A stretch of DNA of 9,147 bases, taken from positions 1 through 9,147 of the forward strand of contig JADFYT010000080.1 in the NCBI GenBank assembly GCA_015232935.1. The letters run 5' to 3'. The notes below the pieces were generated by a model. It was not told the origin of the DNA and ran no database searches. It saw only the letters and a list, made by a program, of their open reading frames with translations. Origin of the DNA: Desulfamplus sp. (GTDB taxonomy: Bacteria > Desulfobacterota > Desulfobacteria > Desulfobacterales > Desulfobacteraceae). Positions 1 through 7,278 of the stretch are shown piece after piece; position 1 is the first letter of the stretch; each line of letters begins with the position of its first letter. The translations under genes and the position numbers were made by a program.

Positions 1-3000
1 GCTGTCTGCTCTGGACGAGACTCTTTCTGGCTTGAAGGAACGCTTCGGGCAGTAATGGAGATACTCGGGATTGACGGAGACGCAGCAAAGGCTCTTATGG
101 CTGAACGGGAAGAGCGTGGAATGCCGGTAAAAGAGTTTTACGCGGAAATGCAGCAGTGGCTTGGAGATAGAATCCTTGTTGACAAGTCACCCTCCTACGC
201 TCTTGATCTGTCTGTTTTGCAACGGGCAGAGGAATATTTCGACAATCCGCTTTATATTCATCTTCACCGCCACCCCTATGGAATGATTCACTCGTTTGAA
301 GAGGCAAAGCTGCACCAGATATTCTTTCGCCACCCACATAATTTTGCTCCACGACAACTGGCTGAACTCATATGGACACACAGCCACCGGAATATCTCCC
401 GTTTTCTGGCAACTGTTCCGCCGGAGCGTCAGATCAATATAGGCTTTGCTGAAATGACCGGCTCACCGGAAGAGACTGTCAAAAAACTTTGCCGGTTTAT
501 CGGAATAGATTTTGCTCCCGAGATGCTGCAAATCTACGAGGCAAAGGAGAAACAGAAACGGATGACTGACGGAATCCACGCAGAGTCAAAAATGCTTGGA
601 GATATCAAATTCCATACGCATAAGCGTATTGATCCTTCTGCCGCACAGCGATGGCGTAACAATTATCAGGAGGATTTTCTTGGTGAACCGTCATGGGATA
701 TGGCTCTTGCTCTTGGTTATACGCGTGATATTGCGAATCGTGTCAATGTTGAGAATTGTGGAGATGTTGCGAATCGTGGAGATGTTGCGAATCGTGGAGA
801 TGTTGAAAAGCATGACGGAATCTCAACAGGCCACAGCATTGCTCTGAAAATTGATAATATTGATGGAGGTCTTCCACTCTCATTTGCACAGCAGCGACTT
901 TGGTTTCTTGACCAGCTTGAGGGAGCTGGCACTGCATACAACATGCCTGTGGCTGTGCGTGTAAAGGGCAATCTTGAAACAGATATACTTGCCGATACGT
1001 TCAGGGCAATTACGGAACGACATGAAGGCTTGAGAAGCAGGTTTGAGACCGTGGATGGAGTGCCTGTAGTGCGAATATCACCAAAAGCTACTGAAATGGT
1101 CACAATAGATATATCGCAGATGGATCATGACCAGAAAAAAGAGCGGCTCGATGAACTTCTGGAGTCAGATGCAGCAGCAAGATTTGATCTGACATCAGGA
1201 CCACTTTTTCGCAGTACGCTCATTATACTCGGGGATCAGGAGTATATTATCCTTGTCAATATGCACCATATTGTCTCTGACGGCTGGTCTATGGGGATCC
1301 TTGTACGTGAATGGGAAAAGCTTTACAACTCAATAACTTCGATAACTTCAACAACTTCGATAACTTCGGAGCCTGACGGGAAGAATCTCTCTTCTCTCCA
1401 ACGGCCGGGGTTGGCTCAGCTTCCACCGCTCACATTTCACTATGTTGATTACGCACGCCGCCAGAGATCCCGGGCAGCACAAGGTGGACTTGAACGAGAT
1501 ATAGATTACTGGAAAAAACAGCTTGCAGGTGCCCCTGCCCTGCTTGAACTTCCAACAGACAGGCAACGCCCTCCAATTCAGAGTTTCAACGGAAAAACAA
1601 TCGAATTCTCGATATCACCTGAACTGACACAATCGCTAATACATATTGCAAAAGATGCCGGAGCAACACTTTACATGGTACTTCTCTCTGCTTTCGGGGT
1701 TCTTCTTATGCGTTACTCGGGACAGCAGGATGTGGTTATCGGGTCGCCAACTGCCAATAGAACCACAAAAGAGGTTGAATCCTTGATTGGATTCTTTGTC
1801 AACACTCTTGTAATGAGATTCGCGGTTGAACCTGAATTGACATTTTCCGGATTTCTGGCTGATGTTCGGGCAACCGCTCTTGAGGCTTACGCTCATCAGG
1901 AGATTCCGTTTGAAAAACTTGTCGAGGAGCTAAAACCTGAACGGAACCTGAGCTACTCCCCGCTCTTTCAGGTCATGTTCTCCATGCAGAGTGCTCCTGC
2001 AACCGCTCCTAAACTTCAGGGGCTTGAGGTCAAGGTAATCGAGCAGCCGACAAATATTTCAAAGTATGATCTGACACTGGCAATAACAGAGATGCCGGAA
2101 AACAGGTTGAACCCGCTTGCAGCAACCATTGAATTCAACACAGACCTGTTCAATACTGACACTATCGAAAGAATGTCAGGCCATTTTGTCCGTCTGCTTG
2201 AGGCAATTGTTGAAGACGCGGACTCTACCCTTGCAAGACTGCCGCTGATCACGGATTACGAATACAGTTATCTGGTGAAAGGACTCAACAAAACTTTCAG
2301 GACGCTTCCTGAAACCCTGACAATCCACGGACTCTTTGAGGAACAGGCAGCCAGAACTCCTGATGCCATTGCACTTCAGTTTGGATACAAGGCATCAGGA
2401 GAAGATCATCAATATTTTACCTATGACCAGCTTAACCGCCGTGCCAATCAAATCGCACATCTTCTGACAAGTACGGGCGTAACTTCTCAGGCAATGGTGG
2501 CAATCGCAATCGAACGGTCACCTGACATGGTGGCGGGTCTTCTTGCTATTCTCAAGGCCGGAGCTACCTATGTGCCGCTTGACCCTACCTATCCTGAAGA
2601 CAGAATTGCCTACATACTTGACAATGCGGGTGTCGAAGTTCTGCTCACTCAGTCAAGCCGGCTTTCCGGACTGCCTGAACATAAAGGCAAAACAGTGTGT
2701 ATTGATATGCAAAATTGCACAGAGTCTGACTGCAATATGCCGTTTGAAGGAATTCCTTCTAATAACCCCGAAATATCTTCTGCTGTCAACCCTGAAAATC
2801 TGGCCTACGTGATCTATACATCAGGCTCAACAGGAAACCCCAAGGGGGTAATGATACCTCATGGTGCAGCAGTCAATTTTATAAACTCGATGGCAACTGT
2901 GCCAGGAATCGCTTCAAATGACCGCCTTCTGGCTGTTACAACCATAAGTTTTGATATTGCGGTTCTTGAGCTTTACATGCCCCTGATTGTTGGTGCCCGT

Positions 3001-5244
3001 GTCGTGGTTGCTACAGAAGAGATGACCCGTGACGGTGAGATGTTGATGGAAATTTTATCGTCACAGTCAATTACAATGATGCAGGCCACCCCTGCTACAT
3101 GGCGTCTGATGCTGTCAAGCGGATGGCAGGGAACCAAAAATCTTAAAATACTGTGCGGAGGGGAAGCATTGCCAGGAACGCTTGCAGCCCAGTTGCTGCC
3201 AAGATGTGAAAGCCTCTGGAATCTTTACGGCCCTACTGAAACAACAGTCTGGTCAACCCTGCACAAGGTGACTGATACGTCAGGTGCAAAGGCACAGCCA
3301 ATCGGACGCCCCATTGACAACACATCTCTTTATATCCTGGACAAGGCAATGAATCCTGTTCCGGCAGGTGTAGCAGGAGAGCTTTACATCGGTGGTTCAG
3401 GAGTTGCAAGAGGCTACTGGAAAAGGCCAAACCTCACCGCCGAGAAATTCATTCCTGATCCGTTTGCAGCTCATGAGCAATCGGCTGTTTCGGTTTTGCC
3501 TGACAAGACTTCCTTGCCTGACCATTTTGCCGGTCAGGATCAGACAATTAATTTTCAACAGTTTATCCCGGACAGTGTGACCAGGATGTATCTGACGGGA
3601 GATCTTGCCCGCTACAGGCCTGACGGCGTTGTCGAATATCTTGGAAGAATAGACCATCAGGTTAAATTCAGAGGATTCCGGATTGAACTTGGAGAGATAG
3701 AACACGCACTTTCCCGCCTTGAAGGTGTTGAAGTCGGTGCAGTTGTGGCTGAAAAGGATAGTGACAGCAGCATAAAAAGGTTAGTTGCCTTCTATGTCCC
3801 AAAACCTGAAATCAAATTTACGCCGGCTGAATTGAGAAGTGCCCTTCAAAAAAGGCTTCCTGATTACATGGTTCCAGGTCTGTTCGTGGAAGTTGATACA
3901 ATGCCTCTGACGCCCAATGGCAAAATAGACCGGCGTTCCCTGTCTGTTCCTGATTCAATGGCAAGAACAGGAACTTACGGGAAAGGCGATGACAGTTCAG
4001 ACAGAGATGATTTTATCGCTGCCCGTGATACGCTGGAGTTCCAGTTAATTCGTATATGGGAAGATGTGCTTGATATTAAACCTGTTGGAATAAGGGATAA
4101 CTTTTTTGATCTTGGCGGACATTCGCTCATTGCTGTACGGCTGATGGCTCAGATTACAAGGAAGTTCAAGAAACATCTGCCTCTTGCCGCCCTGTTTCAA
4201 GGTGCTACAGTAGAGGCAATGGCAAGGCTACTTAGAGAAGATAAAGCAGATGATGTCTGGTCATCTCTGGTGCCAATACAGCCAGATGGAGACCTGGTGC
4301 CATTTTTCTGTGTCCCAGGTGCAGGAGGAAATGTGGTATATCTTCACGATCTGGCACGAGCGATGAATGCCCCCTTAATGAGACCTTTTTATGGATTGCA
4401 GCCGCCAGGTCTGGATGGTACAACCCCACCTCATGCAGATATTGAAAGCCTGGCAGCCCATTATATCAGTGCTGTCAAGAAAGTTCAGCCTCATGGGCCA
4501 TATCTTATTGGCGGCCACTCATTTGGAGGACTTGTAGCATTTGAGATGGCAATACAATTGCAGAAAGAGGGTGAAACCGTTGCTAAACTCGTTTTGATTG
4601 ACACACCTGCTCCAAAATTCTTCGAGCCAACAGGAACGGATTGGGATGAGGCTCGCTGGCTTGCCCAGGTTGCTGATATTGCAGGCCATCAGTATGGAAC
4701 TTCCCTTGATATAAAATATGAAACATTGCGGCGGCTCTCGCCTGAAGAGCAACTTGTTCTTGTTCACGAAAGGCTAAAAGAGTGTGACATACTCCCTCCA
4801 GATGCGAAACTTGTACATTTCAGAGGTTTTATAGAGGTTTATAAAGCGAACCTTCGTGCGATGTACCGGCCTTTTGAAGAAATATCCCGGCCGTTCGAGG
4901 AAATGGCTGAATCCTTTAATGAAGCTCCCCCTGGCAAGCGGCCGGATATTAAACTTGAGCTTAGCAATAAAACTGTTAGACATTCCGGAAAACCAGATAA
5001 ATTATATGGACAAATCATGCCTGTGCAATTTATATTGCTGCGATCCAGAGACGAACAGCCTGAAAATATTGCCGGTGAACAAATGCGTAAACTTCGTGCC
5101 ATGCCTGATCTTGGCTGGAGTGAGTGTGTTGCACTGCCTGTAAATGTTATAGAGATTCCAGGAGATCATCTTACGATGTTGAGATCGCCTAATGTTGCAA
5201 AAATGGCTGATGTTCTGGCAGCTTTTCTTAAAAAAGGAGATTAA
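1..5244 (+). CDS. Non-ribosomal peptide synthetase, terminal module: sulfotransferase-C-A(Gly)-T-TE (5' partial)
   Basis: Terminal NRPS module with an N-terminal sulfotransferase domain. The frame is open to base 1, so the ATG at 55 is internal; residues below count from it. Sulfotransferase to about 225: DKSPSYA at 43-49, and RHPYGMIHS at 72-80 with the R-x7-S spacing that binds the 3'-phosphate of PAPS. Its 5'-phosphosulfate loop lies outside the window. Condensation domain about 272-735: SFAQQRLWFL, HHIVSDG at 404-410 and HQEIPFEKL, which is LCL-type. Adenylation about 755-1300: YTSGSTGNPKG at 921-931, NLYGPTETT at 1056-1064, TGDL at 1181, PNGK at 1287-1290. Pocket residues D967, I968, L971, Q1010, L1033, G1035, L1057, V1065, W1066 and K1290 give DILQLGLVWK, close to the published glycine code. 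Carrier protein: FDLGGHSL with phosphopantetheine Ser1357. Thioesterase: GHSFG with Ser1489, Asp1516 and His1705. Inferred role: adds glycine to a chain, sulfates a hydroxyl, and releases the product by hydrolysis or cyclisation. Upstream modules and the product are unknown. Confidence 0.95.
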   Translation, partial: AVCSGRDSFWLEGTLRAVMEILGIDGDAAKALMAEREERGMPVKEFYAEMQQWLGDRILVDKSPSYALDLSVLQRAEEYFDNPLYIHLHRHPYGMIHSFEEAKLHQIFFRHPHNFAPRQLAELIWTHSHRNISRFLATVPPERQINIGFAEMTGSPEETVKKLCRFIGIDFAPEMLQIYEAKEKQKRMTDGIHAESKMLGDIKFHTHKRIDPSAAQRWRNNYQEDFLGEPSWDMALALGYTRDIANRVNVENCGDVANRGDVANRGDVEKHDGISTGHSIALKIDNIDGGLPLSFAQQRLWFLDQLEGAGTAYNMPVAVRVKGNLETDILADTFRAITERHEGLRSRFETVDGVPVVRISPKATEMVTIDISQMDHDQKKERLDELLESDAAARFDLTSGPLFRSTLIILGDQEYIILVNMHHIVSDGWSMGILVREWEKLYNSITSITSTTSITSEPDGKNLSSLQRPGLAQLPPLTFHYVDYARRQRSRAAQGGLERDIDYWKKQLAGAPALLELPTDRQRPPIQSFNGKTIEFSISPELTQSLIHIAKDAGATLYMVLLSAFGVLLMRYSGQQDVVIGSPTANRTTKEVESLIGFFVNTLVMRFAVEPELTFSGFLADVRATALEAYAHQEIPFEKLVEELKPERNLSYSPLFQVMFSMQSAPATAPKLQGLEVKVIEQPTNISKYDLTLAITEMPENRLNPLAATIEFNTDLFNTDTIERMSGHFVRLLEAIVEDADSTLARLPLITDYEYSYLVKGLNKTFRTLPETLTIHGLFEEQAARTPDAIALQFGYKASGEDHQYFTYDQLNRRANQIAHLLTSTGVTSQAMVAIAIERSPDMVAGLLAILKAGATYVPLDPTYPEDRIAYILDNAGVEVLLTQSSRLSGLPEHKGKTVCIDMQNCTESDCNMPFEGIPSNNPEISSAVNPENLAYVIYTSGSTGNPKGVMIPHGAAVNFINSMATVPGIASNDRLLAVTTISFDIAVLELYMPLIVGARVVVATEEMTRDGEMLMEILSSQSITMMQATPATWRLMLSSGWQGTKNLKILCGGEALPGTLAAQLLPRCESLWNLYGPTETTVWSTLHKVTDTSGAKAQPIGRPIDNTSLYILDKAMNPVPAGVAGELYIGGSGVARGYWKRPNLTAEKFIPDPFAAHEQSAVSVLPDKTSLPDHFAGQDQTINFQQFIPDSVTRMYLTGDLARYRPDGVVEYLGRIDHQVKFRGFRIELGEIEHALSRLEGVEVGAVVAEKDSDSSIKRLVAFYVPKPEIKFTPAELRSALQKRLPDYMVPGLFVEVDTMPLTPNGKIDRRSLSVPDSMARTGTYGKGDDSSDRDDFIAARDTLEFQLIRIWEDVLDIKPVGIRDNFFDLGGHSLIAVRLMAQITRKFKKHLPLAALFQGATVEAMARLLREDKADDVWSSLVPIQPDGDLVPFFCVPGAGGNVVYLHDLARAMNAPLMRPFYGLQPPGLDGTTPPHADIESLAAHYISAVKKVQPHGPYLIGGHSFGGLVAFEMAIQLQKEGETVAKLVLIDTPAPKFFEPTGTDWDEARWLAQVADIAGHQYGTSLDIKYETLRRLSPEEQLVLVHERLKECDILPPDAKLVHFRGFIEVYKANLRAMYRPFEEISRPFEEMAESFNEAPPGKRPDIKLELSNKTVRHSGKPDKLYGQIMPVQFILLRSRDEQPENIAGEQMRKLRAMPDLGWSECVALPVNVIEIPGDHLTMLRSPNVAKMADVLAAFLKKGD
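733..804 (+). repeat. Four tandem 18-bp units in the sulfotransferase-condensation linker
   Basis: Four consecutive 18-bp units start at 733, 751, 769 and 787. The last two are identical (GCGAATCGTGGAGATGTT) and the first two are diverged copies. The repeat is in frame and encodes ANRVNV-ENCGDV-ANRGDV-ANRGDV at residues 227-250 of the synthetase. It lies in the flexible linker between the sulfotransferase and condensation domains, so copy-number change would alter linker length without breaking the frame. The identity of the last two copies suggests recent duplication. Confidence 0.92.
1333..1368 (+). repeat. Four tandem 9-bp units inside the condensation domain
   Basis: Four 9-bp units, ATAACTTCG, ATAACTTCA, ACAACTTCG and ATAACTTCG, are in frame and encode ITS-ITS-TTS-ITS at residues 427-438. 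They lie about 17 residues after the HHIVSDG catalytic motif. They begin an apparent insertion of roughly 25 residues before the conserved FHYVDYA segment, where condensation domains normally have only a short loop. This looks like a slippage-born surface-loop insertion. Confidence 0.88.
3469..3570 (+). other. Extra loop in the adenylation domain between core motifs A6 and A7
   Basis: Between EKFIPDPF (end of A6, residue 1137) and RMYLTGD (A7, from 1177), most adenylation domains have about 10 residues. Here there are about 39. The extra stretch contains an 18-bp spaced direct repeat (TTGCCTGAC at 3496 and 3514) and ends in a second FIPD (1170-1173) that echoes the first at 1132-1135. This suggests a local duplication and divergence. 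It contains no methyltransferase or other recognisable domain, and the flanking core motifs are intact, so the enzyme is probably still active. Confidence 0.6.
4867..4908 (+). repeat. Two-copy 21-bp duplication in the thioesterase lid region
   Basis: Two adjacent 21-bp units encode RPFEEIS (residues 1605-1611) and RPFEEMA (1612-1618). Synonymous differences between the copies (CGGCCTTTTGAAGAA against CGGCCGTTCGAGGAA) show the duplication is not recent. It lies in the region between Asp1516 and His1705 of the thioesterase. In type I thioesterases this region carries the substrate-covering lid, and here it is longer than usual, with a charged stretch continuing to about residue 1650. Confidence 0.7.
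5234..5239 (+). promoter_or_regulatory. Ribosome binding site of the antitoxin gene, inside the NRPS 3' end
   Basis: AAGGAG lies 8 nt before the ATG at 5248 and overlaps the last codons of the synthetase gene, whose stop is at 5242-5244. Translation of the antitoxin is therefore likely coupled to, or at least co-transcribed with, the synthetase. Confidence 0.8.
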
Positions 5245-5247
5245 GCC

Positions 5248-5466
5248 ATGACTGAACTACTTGAAAAAGTTTTTAAAAAAGCATCTATCCTGCCGGAATA
5301 TATGCAGGATATGCTGGCAAAAGAGTTTCTTCAGGAGATGGAGTGGGAAGAGAAATGGGACAGTACTCTTCAAAATACTCAGACTGCGTTAGACAAACTG
5401 ACTCTAAAAGCTATGAAACAATACAGAGAAGGCAAAACAAAAGAAATGGGAATTGATGATTTGTGA
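5248..5466 (+). CDS. Small antitoxin-like protein of a type II toxin-antitoxin pair (72 aa)
   Basis: A 72-residue acidic, helical protein that begins MTELLEKVFKKASILPE and ends KTKEMGIDDL. This resembles the short antitoxin-like proteins often found just upstream of ParE-like toxins. In that family the N-terminal half is a small helical domain and the GKT-x-x-M-x-x-D(E/D)L-like tail contacts the toxin. Its stop overlaps the start of the next gene by four bases (GTGA), the usual arrangement for translationally coupled toxin-antitoxin genes. It starts three bases after the synthetase stop and has a good ribosome binding site, so no separate promoter space is visible. The role is inferred from family resemblance and context. 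Because the partner toxin is frameshifted, the antitoxin may now be an orphan. Confidence 0.75.
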   Translation: MTELLEKVFKKASILPEYMQDMLAKEFLQEMEWEEKWDSTLQNTQTALDKLTLKAMKQYREGKTKEMGIDDL

Positions 5467-5731
5467 AATCTCATCTTACGGAAGATTTTATTGAATGCTT
5501 CTCAAAGTTGCCTGGACGCATCAAAAGACTTGCAAAAGAGAACTACAAACTGTGGCGTCACAACCCTTCTTATCCAAGTATTGCGTTTAAACGAGTTGGT
5601 AAAAGTACCCTGTATATTCTGCAAGAGTAGGATTAGGATGGAGAACTCTTGGTTTTAAAGATGGTAAGATAATGGTTTGGTTCTGGATTGGCTCACATTC
5701 AGAATATAACAGATTGATAAAAGATCTGTAA
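5463..5731 (+). pseudogene. ParE-like toxin gene broken by a frameshift
   Basis: Starting at GTG 5463, which overlaps the antitoxin stop, the frame reads (M)KSHLTEDFIECFSKLPGRI... through NYKLWRHNPSYPSIAFKRVG and ends early at TAG 5628-5630 after 55 residues. The missing half is intact in another frame from about 5615 to the TAA at 5729-5731: YSARVGLGWRTLGFKDGK, then VWFWIGSHSEYNRLIKDL. Joined, they give a protein of about 89 residues with the hallmarks of the ParE-like toxin family: NP-x-x-PS-hydrophobic-x-FKRVG, YSARVGLG-[WY]R and WFWIGSH-x-[ED]Y. Removing one TA from TGTATATTC (5611-5619) restores the frame exactly, so a 2-bp slippage duplication is the likely cause. Functional members are thought to be ribonuclease- or gyrase-directed toxins of the RelE/ParE fold; this copy would lack the C-terminal core. 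A base-calling error remains possible. Confidence 0.85.
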
Positions 5732-5756
5732 CGGATTTGGATTTTATCGATATACC

Positions 5757-5783
5757 CCTGCCGAATCAACACTGATCGGCAGG
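5757..5783 (+). other. Hairpin between the toxin remnant and the DUF4350 gene
   Basis: CCTGCCGA (5757-5764) and TCGGCAGG (5776-5783) form a perfect 8-bp stem around an 11-nt loop. The stem could extend by three pairs (ATC/GAT) with one bulge. No T-run follows, so it is not a standard intrinsic terminator on the plus strand. It lies in the 98-bp gap before the DUF4350 gene and could be an mRNA-stabilising 5' structure or a protein-binding palindrome. Nothing else in this gap is recognisable except the downstream ribosome binding site. Confidence 0.55.
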
Positions 5784-5815
5784 AGATATCAAGCAACATA
5801 ACAAACAATCAAATT

Positions 5816-5822
5816 AAAGGAG
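5816..5822 (+). promoter_or_regulatory. Ribosome binding site of the DUF4350 gene
   Basis: AAAGGAG lies 7 nt before the ATG at 5830. It fixes that start, which is also the one that yields a complete signal peptide. Confidence 0.85.
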
Positions 5823-5829
5823 AAAAAGT

Positions 5830-7146
5830 ATGAAACGACTGAGTATGGTTCTTTTCGTAGCCCTGCTGTTCTGCGGAGCAACATTTGCCTACAGTAACGA
5901 GGTTGTGGTTGAGAACCCCACATACCCCGATGGGAATGGTCCGGTAATCGCGGTGGATGGAGGTCACAACAACTTTCACAACCTTGATGGAGGATTCAAG
6001 GTTTTTGGAGAGCTTGCAGGAAAAGACGGTTACACTGTAAAACCAATTGCAGATGCTTTTACAGAAGAGTCTCTTGCAGATGTTGACATTCTTGTTACAG
6101 CAACAGCAATGGATGCAAAAAACGCTGCTATTATCGAGCCTGAAAAGAATGGATGGGTATTAGCGTTTAATCCATTAGCACCTCCGAATCTTGTTAATGG
6201 TCTATACCCGCAGTCTGCTTACACAGATGCTGAGATAGGTGTTATCAAAAAGTGGGTAGAAAAGGGAGGTTCACTGATGCTTGTGACCGACCACATGCCG
6301 TTCCCAGCTTCTCAACAGGCTCTGGCAAGGGCTTTTGGCATAATTTTGGATAACACTTTTGGATTAGATGAAAAATTCCTGATTTATATGGCGACTCAAG
6401 GTCAGGCTGGCGGTAATCCGAAGAACCTTTTCAAGTTCTACAAAGATTCAGAGGGTAAAACAGACGCAAACGGCATGCTCTATCCTCACAAAATCACTCA
6501 AGGTATTGAGTATCTTACCTCATTTACAGGAAGCTCATTCCATATTCTTTCCAGCGTCAATTACCAGCCGTTGATGGAAATGGGCAAAGGAGTCCTTTTG
6601 GTATATCCTTATAACCATGTATCATATCCACCTCTAATGATGGAAAACAAACTGTCATTACCATTAGGTGAAGGGCTTCTCCAGGGTGCAACCCTGTTCT
6701 ATGGAAAAGGGCGCGTGGCTGTATTTGCTGAAGCTGCAATGTTTTCTTCATCAGTTACCAATCCAGAGAACGGAATTTTCAACCCTAACGCAGAATTTAA
6801 CCAGAAATTTGCCCTTAAAACGCTTGGATGGCTTGCGGAAAAACCGGCACCAAGATGCATAGAACTGAATCTTGAGAACGGCATTGATTTTACGATTCCA
6901 AATCTTAACATCTCCGGATTGAAGTTTGCTGCCAAATTCAAACTTGATAAAGGCCTTAACTTCAAGATGGAAAAGAATGCATTGACTGATGCTGACACTA
7001 CCGCTCAGGAGATCGGTCTGAATACCAAAACCCTTACAATTCCATGCATAAAAATTGATGGACGTTCCTATACAGTTACCTTTACCTGTCCGACCGGAAA
7101 TTTTGAGGATTGGGAATTTAAGGATGCTGTAGAAAATCAGGATTAG
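5830..7146 (+). CDS. Exported DUF4350-type protein (438 aa)
   Basis: Exported protein of unknown function. Residues 1-20 form a signal peptide: MKR, a hydrophobic core MVLFVALLFCG and a TFA cleavage signal, with likely cut after Ala20. The cysteine at 15 is not in a proper lipobox. The mature part resembles DUF4350 proteins, which have a glutamine-amidotransferase-like alpha/beta fold. It has a first strand VIAVDGGHNNFH at 39-50, DILVTATA at 86-93, an EIGVIKKWVEKGGSLMLVTDH strand-helix-strand at 135-155, and the characteristic GRVAVFAEAAMFSSS at 294-308, followed by FALKTLGWL. Residues 341-438 form a separate beta-rich tail with three cysteines (343, 406, 420) that might form a disulfide. No catalytic Cys-His-Glu triad is evident, so a binding role is as plausible as an enzymatic one. 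It has its own ribosome binding site and is followed by a terminator at 7279-7326, so it may be the last gene of its transcript. Confidence 0.82.
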   Translation: MKRLSMVLFVALLFCGATFAYSNEVVVENPTYPDGNGPVIAVDGGHNNFHNLDGGFKVFGELAGKDGYTVKPIADAFTEESLADVDILVTATAMDAKNAAIIEPEKNGWVLAFNPLAPPNLVNGLYPQSAYTDAEIGVIKKWVEKGGSLMLVTDHMPFPASQQALARAFGIILDNTFGLDEKFLIYMATQGQAGGNPKNLFKFYKDSEGKTDANGMLYPHKITQGIEYLTSFTGSSFHILSSVNYQPLMEMGKGVLLVYPYNHVSYPPLMMENKLSLPLGEGLLQGATLFYGKGRVAVFAEAAMFSSSVTNPENGIFNPNAEFNQKFALKTLGWLAEKPAPRCIELNLENGIDFTIPNLNISGLKFAAKFKLDKGLNFKMEKNALTDADTTAQEIGLNTKTLTIPCIKIDGRSYTVTFTCPTGNFEDWEFKDAVENQD

Positions 7147-7147
7147 A

Positions 7148-7185
7148 CGGGCATGTCCATATCTATCGGGCATGTCCACATCTAT
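7148..7185. repeat. Tandem 19-bp direct repeat just after the DUF4350 stop
   Basis: Two abutting copies of CGGGCATGTCCAYATCTAT, at 7148-7166 and 7167-7185, differ at one base (T or C). Each contains GGGCATGTCC, an imperfect palindrome centred on CATG. The repeat begins one base after the stop codon. No third copy is present in this window. It may be a member of a dispersed intergenic repeat family or a two-site operator. Confidence 0.85.
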
Positions 7186-7278
7186 TTGGAGATCCCGAAC
7201 AATGAAAAGCTGATTGCACTTTTGCAAGCAAATAATACATTGCTAATCTTTGAAAAGCTGTAAAATTCATGTTGATAC

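Noticed and set aside
55..57. ATG at 55 as the true start of the synthetase
   Set aside because: The frame is open to base 1 and the preceding codons (including DSFWLEGTL) continue the sulfotransferase domain; no ribosome binding site precedes it.
717..1103. Minus-strand open frame opposite the 18-bp repeat
   Set aside because: It is antisense to the strongly supported synthetase. Its repeated residues are only the complement of the repeat, and no ribosome binding site or family resemblance was seen.
7149..7177. GGGCATGTCC pair resembling a p53 half-site motif
   Set aside because: p53 is a eukaryotic regulator; the match to a loose consensus is coincidental in bacterial DNA.
6751..7227. Minus-strand open frame of 158 codons overlapping the DUF4350 gene end
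   Set aside because: It lies opposite a well-supported signal-peptide protein, has an unlikely cysteine- and phenylalanine-rich composition, and partly reads the 19-bp repeat.
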